Assembly (NCBI GenBank): GCA_947169825.1
Contig: CAMVRE010000006.1
Coordinates: 1-47,058, forward strand
Length of the DNA: 47,058 nt
Direction: 5' to 3'
DNA from: an uncultured Verrucomicrobiota bacterium
Lineage (GTDB): Bacteria > Verrucomicrobiota > Kiritimatiellia > RFP12 > UBA3636
The notes under the pieces were generated by a model. The model worked only from the letters and a program-made list of their open reading frames with translations, was not told the DNA's origin and ran no database searches. Both the position numbers and the translations under genes were made by a program. Of the stretch, positions 41,466-47,058 are shown piece by piece (position 1 is the stretch's first letter; each line of letters starts with the position of its first letter).

Positions 41466-43136
41466 ATGGCCGGCGAATACGCGATCTCCCTCGTCAACGT
41501 CACCAAGCAGCACGGCGCCAAGACCGTGCTCGAGGACGTCAACCTCTCCTTCTTCCACGGCGCCCACATCGGCGTCATCGGCGTGAACGGCTCCGGCAAG
41601 TCGTCGCTGCTGAAGATCCTCGCCCGCGAGGACACGGAGTTCATGGGCCAGTGCATCATCCCCGACTCGACCAAGGTCGGCTACCTCCCGCAGGAGCCGC
41701 GGCTCGACCCGTCGAAGACCGTGGAGGAGTGCGTGCGCGAGGGCGTCGTCGAGGCACAGAGGAAGCTCGACCGCTACGACGAGATCTGCGGCCTCCTGGG
41801 CGAGGTGACGGACGACGCCGAACTCGACCGGCTCAACGCCGAGATGGGGCGCCTCCAGGACGAGATCGACGCCGCGAACCTCTGGGACCTCGACCACAAC
41901 GTCGAGCTCGCGATGGAGTCGCTGCGGCTCCCGCCCGCCGACGCGAACGTCGCCCCGCTCTCCGGCGGCGAGCGCCGCCGCGTCGCCCTCGCGCGGCTGC
42001 TGCTCTCCAACCCCGACATCCTCCTCCTCGACGAGCCCACGAACCACCTCGACGCGGAGTGCGTCGCGTGGCTCGAGGCCTACCTCAAGAAGTTCAAGGG
42101 CACGCTCATCGTCGTCACGCACGACCGCTACTTCCTCTCGAACGTCACGGAATGGATCCTCGAGCTCGACGGCGGGCACACCTACCCGTGGAAGGGCAAC
42201 TACGAGGCGTGGCTCGAGCAGAAGCAGGCGCTCATGGCGCGCCTCCAGAAGCAGAACGACTCGCGCCGCAAGCTCCTGGAGGACGAGCTGCGCTGGGTGC
42301 ACACCAACCCCTCCGGCCGCCACGCCAAGAGCCAGGCGCGCCTCAAGCGCTACGAGGAGCTCGCCGCGCAGCAGGTCGACACGCGCGAGGAGGAGCTGCG
42401 CATCCGCATCCCCGCCGGCCCGCGCCTCGGCGACCTCGTCGTCCGCGCCCGCGACCTCAAAATGGGCTTCGGCGACAAGCTCCTCTTCGAGAACCTCTCC
42501 TTCGACCTGCCGCGCGGCGGCATCGTCGGCGTCATCGGCGGCAACGGCGCCGGCAAGACCACGCTCTTCAAGCTGATGACCGGCAAGGAGAAGCCGCTCG
42601 GCGGCTCTCTCGAGGTCGGCCCCACGGTCGAGATCTCCTACGTCGACCAGCTGCGCGACGCGCTCGACCCCGACAAGACCGTCTACGAGGAGATCACGGG
42701 AGGCAACGAGTTCGTCGCGCTCGCCAAGTCCCTCATGAACGGCCGCGCCTACTGCTCGCGCTTCAACTTCAAGGGGACCGACCAGCAGAAGAAGGTCGGG
42801 ACGCTCTCCGGCGGCGAGCGCAACCGCGTGCACCTGGCGAAGCTGCTGCGCGCGGGCGGCAACCTGCTCCTCCTGGACGAGCCCACCAACGACCTCGACG
42901 TCGCGACGCTGCGCTCGCTGGAGGAGGGCCTGCAGGACTTCGGCGGATGCGTGATGGTCGTCTCCCACGACCGCTACTTCCTCGACCGCGTGGCGACGCA
43001 CATCCTCGCCTTCGAGGGCGACTCGAAGGTGACGTGGTTCGAGGGCTCGTGGTCGGAATACCACGAGATGCGCCGCAAGCTCTACGGCGAGGACGCGGAC
43101 AGGCCCGTCCGCGTCCGCTTCAAGCCCGTCGGATAG
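41466..43136 (+). CDS. ettA: ABC-F ATPase, EttA-like
   Basis: Two ATPase domains (GVNGSGKSS, GGNGAGKTT; LSGGERRR, LSGGERNR); GYLPQEPRLDPSKTV typical of EttA. Confidence 0.93.
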   Translation: MAGEYAISLVNVTKQHGAKTVLEDVNLSFFHGAHIGVIGVNGSGKSSLLKILAREDTEFMGQCIIPDSTKVGYLPQEPRLDPSKTVEECVREGVVEAQRKLDRYDEICGLLGEVTDDAELDRLNAEMGRLQDEIDAANLWDLDHNVELAMESLRLPPADANVAPLSGGERRRVALARLLLSNPDILLLDEPTNHLDAECVAWLEAYLKKFKGTLIVVTHDRYFLSNVTEWILELDGGHTYPWKGNYEAWLEQKQALMARLQKQNDSRRKLLEDELRWVHTNPSGRHAKSQARLKRYEELAAQQVDTREEELRIRIPAGPRLGDLVVRARDLKMGFGDKLLFENLSFDLPRGGIVGVIGGNGAGKTTLFKLMTGKEKPLGGSLEVGPTVEISYVDQLRDALDPDKTVYEEITGGNEFVALAKSLMNGRAYCSRFNFKGTDQQKKVGTLSGGERNRVHLAKLLRAGGNLLLLDEPTNDLDVATLRSLEEGLQDFGGCVMVVSHDRYFLDRVATHILAFEGDSKVTWFEGSWSEYHEMRRKLYGEDADRPVRVRFKPVG

Positions 43137-43159
43137 TTCCGCGGAGCGCGGCCTGGCAC

Positions 43160-43408
43160 GGCGTGGCGGGGTGGAGACCCCGCCACGTCGTCGTCGGCCG
43201 GTCGCTCGCGGCTCCGCCGCTCGGAGACGGTGGATTGATGATGGTGGGGCGAGGCGTCCCCGCCGAGCCGCGGGAACTGCGCCGCGGCTCGGCGGGGGCG
43301 CCTCGCCCCACCCGAAACGGAAACCGGCCCCTCGAACCCGAAGGAACGAGGGGCCGGAGCGAAGCGGAGTTACGACGGGCGTTGCGCGCGGCAGTCGCCG
43401 CGCGCAAC
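43160..43408. repeat. Four consecutive hairpins in the convergent ettA-gdhA spacer
   Basis: 43160-43189; 43244-43273/43282-43311 (30-bp arms, 1 mismatch); 43324-43334/43347-43357; 43381-43392/43397-43408 (12-bp perfect). Confidence 0.9.
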
Positions 43409-43421
43409 ACCCTCGCGAAGA

Positions 43422-44762
43422 CTAGACGTAGCCCTGCGCGACCATCGCGTCGGCGACCTTGACGAAGCCGGCGATGTTGGCGCCCGCGACGTAGTTGCCC
43501 TTCTTGCCGAAGGCCTTCGCGGCCTCGTAGGCGTTGTCGTGGATCGCCTTCATGATGCCCTTGAGCTTCTCGTCGACCTCCGCCGCGCTCCAGCTGAGGC
43601 GCTCGGAGTTCTGCGACATCTCGAGGCCCGACGTCGCCACGCCGCCGGCGTTGGACGCCTTGCCCGGGCTGTAGAGGATCTTCGCCTTCACGAACTTGTC
43701 GACGGCCTCGAGCGTGGACGGCATGTTCGCGCCCTCGCCGACGACCTTGACGCCGTTCTTGAGCAGCGTGTCCGCGTCCTTGCCGTCGAGCTCGTTCTGG
43801 CGGGCGCACGGGAACGCGCAGTCCACCGGCACGGCCCACGGGCGGCCGTCCTTGTGGAACTCGACGCCCTTCCTGCCCTTCGCGAACTCGGCCAGCTCGC
43901 CGCGCTTCACCTGCTTGAGCTCCTTCACCTCGTCGATGAAGTCCTGAGACATGCCGCCCTTCACGTAGATCCAGCCGGAGCGGTCGGAGAACGTGACGGG
44001 CCTGGCGCCGAGCTGGACGAGCTTCTGCGCGGCGTACTGCGCGACGTTGCCGGAACCGGAGATCGAGCAGACCTTGCCCTCGAGCGTGTCGCCCTTCGTG
44101 GCGAGCATGTTCGCGGCGAAGTAGACGTCGCCGTAGCCGGTCGCCTCGGGGCGGATGAGCGAGCCGCCGAAGGAGAGGCCCTTGCCGGTGAGCACGCCCG
44201 TGAACTCGTTCACGATGCGCTTGTACTGGCCGAAGAGGTAGCCGATCTCGCGGCCGCCCACGTTCATGTCGCCGGCCGGGACGTCCGTGTCCGGGCCGAT
44301 GTGGCGGTAGAGCTCGGTCATGAAGCTCTGGCAGAAGCGCATGACCTCCGCGTCGGAGCGGCCCTTCGGGTTGAAGTCCGAGCCGCCCTTGCCGCCGCCC
44401 ATCGGGAGCGTGGTGAGGGAGTTCTTGAAGACCTGCTCGAAGCCGAGGAACTTGAGGACCGAGAGGTTGACGGTGGAGTCGAAGCGCAGGCCGCCCTTGT
44501 AGGGGCCGATCGCGCTGTTGTACTGGACGCGGTAGCCGCGGTTGACGTGGAGCTTTCCGGCGTCGTCGGTCCACGGGACGCGGAACATGATGACGCGCTC
44601 GGGCTCGACGAGGCGCTCGAGGACGCCGGCGTCCTCGTACTTCTTCCGCGCCTTGAGCACGGGCTCGAGGGTGCCGAGCACCTCGGTGACGGCCTGGATG
44701 AACTCCGGCTCGTTGGGATTCTTCGCCTTGACGTCGGCGAGGACTTTCTGTGCGTAGGTCAT
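43422..44762 (-). CDS. gdhA: Glutamate dehydrogenase (NADP-type)
   Basis: YNSAIGPYKGGLRFDSTVNLSVLKFLGFEQVFKNSLTTLPMGGGKGGSDFNPKGRSD. Confidence 0.97.
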   Translation of the reverse strand: MTYAQKVLADVKAKNPNEPEFIQAVTEVLGTLEPVLKARKKYEDAGVLERLVEPERVIMFRVPWTDDAGKLHVNRGYRVQYNSAIGPYKGGLRFDSTVNLSVLKFLGFEQVFKNSLTTLPMGGGKGGSDFNPKGRSDAEVMRFCQSFMTELYRHIGPDTDVPAGDMNVGGREIGYLFGQYKRIVNEFTGVLTGKGLSFGGSLIRPEATGYGDVYFAANMLATKGDTLEGKVCSISGSGNVAQYAAQKLVQLGARPVTFSDRSGWIYVKGGMSQDFIDEVKELKQVKRGELAEFAKGRKGVEFHKDGRPWAVPVDCAFPCARQNELDGKDADTLLKNGVKVVGEGANMPSTLEAVDKFVKAKILYSPGKASNAGGVATSGLEMSQNSERLSWSAAEVDEKLKGIMKAIHDNAYEAAKAFGKKGNYVAGANIAGFVKVADAMVAQGYV

Positions 44763-44969
44763 GGGATGACTCCGTTGGTTGTGTTTGCGCGCCCGGCGGA
44801 ACCGCAACGTGCGGGGAGGGATGATTTCGGGGTGGTTTACCGCGCGCCCGGCGGAACCGCAGCGCGCGAACGGCGGGAGAATACCACGCCGCCCCGCCCG
44901 CCCGCAAGCGGTTTTTCGCGCACGGGTGGCGCTCGTGCGCGCGCCGCGCCCCGCCGCCGATCCTTCGCT

Positions 44970-46904
44970 TTATTCGGCGGGCGCCTGGCCGGCCTCCGCC
45001 TCCGGCGCGGCCCCGGGGGAGGGGGCCGGCGCGGAATCGGAGCCGGCCTCGGCCGCGGCGTCGGGGTGGACGGCGAGGAGGATGTCGCGCAGGATGTAGG
45101 CGGCGGTGGTGCCGCCGGCGTCGGCGTCCTCGGCGAGGACCGCGTAGGCGCGTTCGGGGGCGTCCCACGGCTCGTAGGCGATGATCCAGGCGTGCTGGTG
45201 GTCGAAGGCGTCGTGCCCGTCGAACTCGGCCGTTCCGGTCTTCGCCGCGAGCCGCAGCGACGGCAGGCCGATGCGGCGGGCGGTGCCGTGCGCGCCGGCG
45301 GCGTCGACCATGCCGCGCCGGACGATGTCCAGGTCCGCCGGGCGCCACGCGACGTGGTCCACGACCTGCCGGTCGGCCTTCGCGGTGACGTCCCCCGCGC
45401 GCAGGACGAGGTGCGGCGCGAGGACGTCGCCGTCGTTCGCGAGCGCGAGCGCGAGCAGCGCGATCTGCATCGGCGTCACGGAGAGCATGCCCTGTCCGAT
45501 CGAGGCGTTGGCGGTGTCGCCCGGCGTCCACGGGACGCGGCCGCGCGTGTGGGCCTTCTTCCACGCGGAGTCGGGCAGGATGCCGGCGGAGGCGGGGATG
45601 CCGAGCGCGGGCGCGGTGCCGAAGCCGAGCGCGGCGTAGGCGTCGCGCAGGCCGCGCTCCCAGCCGAGGGCGAGGCCGCACTCGACGAAGAACGCGTTGC
45701 ACGAGACGGCGAGCGCGCGCTCGACGGCGATGCGGCCGTGGCTCGCGCCGTGCGAGCAGCGCAGGTTGATCCCGTTCCGGTGGAAGCCGTGCTCGCAGGT
45801 GAACTCCGTGTCGGGCCGGATCGCGCCCGCGCCGAGCGCGGCGAGGGCGACGGCGGGCTTCACGACGGAACCGGCCGGATATGCGCCGGAGAGCGCCCGG
45901 TGCAGGAGCGGCCGGTCCGGATCCGCGAGCAGGCCACGCCACGTCGCGCCGGAGAGCGACGGGACGAAGCGCGAAAGGTCGTAGCGCGGGGCGCTCGCGA
46001 GGGCGAGCACCTGCCCGTTCCGGGCGTCGAGGACGATCGCCGCGCCGCGATGGCCGTCGAGCGCGCGCTCGGCGGCGCGCTGCAGGCCGGCGTCGAGCGA
46101 GAGAACCACGTCGCCGCCCTGGACGGGCTCCGCGGCGGGGTAGGTCTCGCGCTTGTAGCCGAGCACGTCGATGCGCAGCACCTCGGCGCCGCCGCGCCCG
46201 GCGAGGACGCCGTCGAACGCCTTCTCGACGCCCTCGCGCCCGAGCAGCTCGTGCGTGGCGTAGTCGAACGCCGCGGCGCCGTCCTCGCCGGGGCCGGCGT
46301 CGGCGTCCGCCGTGTCGGGCGGCGCGGCGCGGTCGGGGTTGATGTCGCGCCCGGCGTAGCCGATCACGTGGCACGCCAGGTCCCCGAACGGATACACGCG
46401 GTCCTGCTCGACGACGATGTCGACGCCGGCGAGCGGCTCGGGCCATTCGGCGAGGCGCGCGAGCTCGTCCGGCGAGAGGTTGCGGTAGGCGACGAGCGGG
46501 ATCGGCCGGCGCTGGCGGAGGTGGCGCCAGATCGCGTCGCGGTCGAGCTCGGGGGGGCGGCCGACGATGCGCGAGAGGTCCCACGCCCGCGCGTAGACCT
46601 TCTCCACCGTGTTCGACCAGCGGCCGGGGGCGCGCAGCTCGTCGAGGTAGAGCGCGGCGCCGTAGCGCGGGCGGTTGCCGGCGAGGACCTCGCCGTGGCG
46701 GTCTCGGATGCATCCGCGCGTGGAGGGGAGCCGGACGCGGCGCAGCGTCATCTCGGACTGCTCGCCGAGGTAGCGCTCGCGGTCGCGCACCTGGACGTCG
46801 TGCAGGCGCAGGAGAAGGAACGCGAGCGCGCCGAGCGTCGCGGCGCCGAGCGCGGCGAGGCGCAGGCGCGGCCCGAGCGGGCTAGTCCCAGTCGAGCGCT
46901 TCAC
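44970..46904 (-). CDS. mrdA: Penicillin-binding protein 2 (MrdA-like transpeptidase)
   Basis: STRGCIRDRHGEVLAGNRP; YPAGSVVKPAVALAAL (SxxK); AVSCNAF (SxN); AKTGTAEF (KTG). Confidence 0.92.
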   Translation of the reverse strand: MKRSTGTSPLGPRLRLAALGAATLGALAFLLLRLHDVQVRDRERYLGEQSEMTLRRVRLPSTRGCIRDRHGEVLAGNRPRYGAALYLDELRAPGRWSNTVEKVYARAWDLSRIVGRPPELDRDAIWRHLRQRRPIPLVAYRNLSPDELARLAEWPEPLAGVDIVVEQDRVYPFGDLACHVIGYAGRDINPDRAAPPDTADADAGPGEDGAAAFDYATHELLGREGVEKAFDGVLAGRGGAEVLRIDVLGYKRETYPAAEPVQGGDVVLSLDAGLQRAAERALDGHRGAAIVLDARNGQVLALASAPRYDLSRFVPSLSGATWRGLLADPDRPLLHRALSGAYPAGSVVKPAVALAALGAGAIRPDTEFTCEHGFHRNGINLRCSHGASHGRIAVERALAVSCNAFFVECGLALGWERGLRDAYAALGFGTAPALGIPASAGILPDSAWKKAHTRGRVPWTPGDTANASIGQGMLSVTPMQIALLALALANDGDVLAPHLVLRAGDVTAKADRQVVDHVAWRPADLDIVRRGMVDAAGAHGTARRIGLPSLRLAAKTGTAEFDGHDAFDHQHAWIIAYEPWDAPERAYAVLAEDADAGGTTAAYILRDILLAVHPDAAAEAGSDSAPAPSPGAAPEAEAGQAPAE

Positions 46905-47058
46905 GGTCGTCCTCCCCGAGGCCGGTGTTGACGGAAAGCCAGTCGAGCCCCGCCGCCGCGGCGCCGACCGCGAGCGCGGCGAGCGCGCCGGCCGGAACTG
47001 CGAGCGCGAGCCGAGCCCCGAGCGCGACGGGCGGGAGCGGCGCGTATCCGCCGGCGAG
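46882..47058 (-). CDS. C-terminal end of a membrane protein upstream of mrdA, possibly MreD
   Basis: Hydrophobic LALAVPAGALAALAVGAAAAGLDWLSVNTGLGEDDREALDWD*; overlaps mrdA GTG start by 23 nt; MreD identity is positional inference. Confidence 0.45.
   Translation of the reverse strand, partial: LAGGYAPLPPVALGARLALAVPAGALAALAVGAAAAGLDWLSVNTGLGEDDREALDWD

Noticed and set aside
43120-46931. 1197-aa minus and 1130-aa plus ORFs
   Set aside because: Overlap gdhA and mrdA, which have clear family motifs in another frame

Overview
High-GC bacterial window; coding style and repeat content would fit a PVC-type (Kiritimatiellae/Lentisphaerae/Verrucomicrobia-like) genome, but that placement is inference. 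About 1-35.4 kb is an accessory region read almost entirely on the minus strand. It holds: (i) an NAD/ADP-ribose-themed cluster (PfkB kinase fused to a nucleoside-deoxyribosyltransferase-like domain, an adjacent ART-fold + NADAR gene pair, and a C-terminal remnant of a microbial-type PARG next to an N-terminally truncated ATPase); (ii) a restriction/defence-like operon (HNH nuclease, Eco57I/PglX-like methyltransferase, PLD+SNF2 helicase fusion, AlbA_2 protein); (iii) many small uncharacterised, partly paralogous genes separated by several families of dispersed palindromic repeats; (iv) a DUF2828/TROVE-like vWA gene beside a sigma factor, plus a sigma-factor fragment. About 35.4-47.1 kb is more ordinary: secreted HExxH peptidase, ligA, GH20 hexosaminidase, ettA-like ABC-F ATPase, gdhA, penicillin-binding protein 2. 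Several genes carry sigma70-like promoters only 6-7 nt from the start codon (leaderless architecture). Most very long overlapping ORFs in the supplied track are high-GC antisense artefacts. All family calls come from reading motifs by eye; no database search was run.
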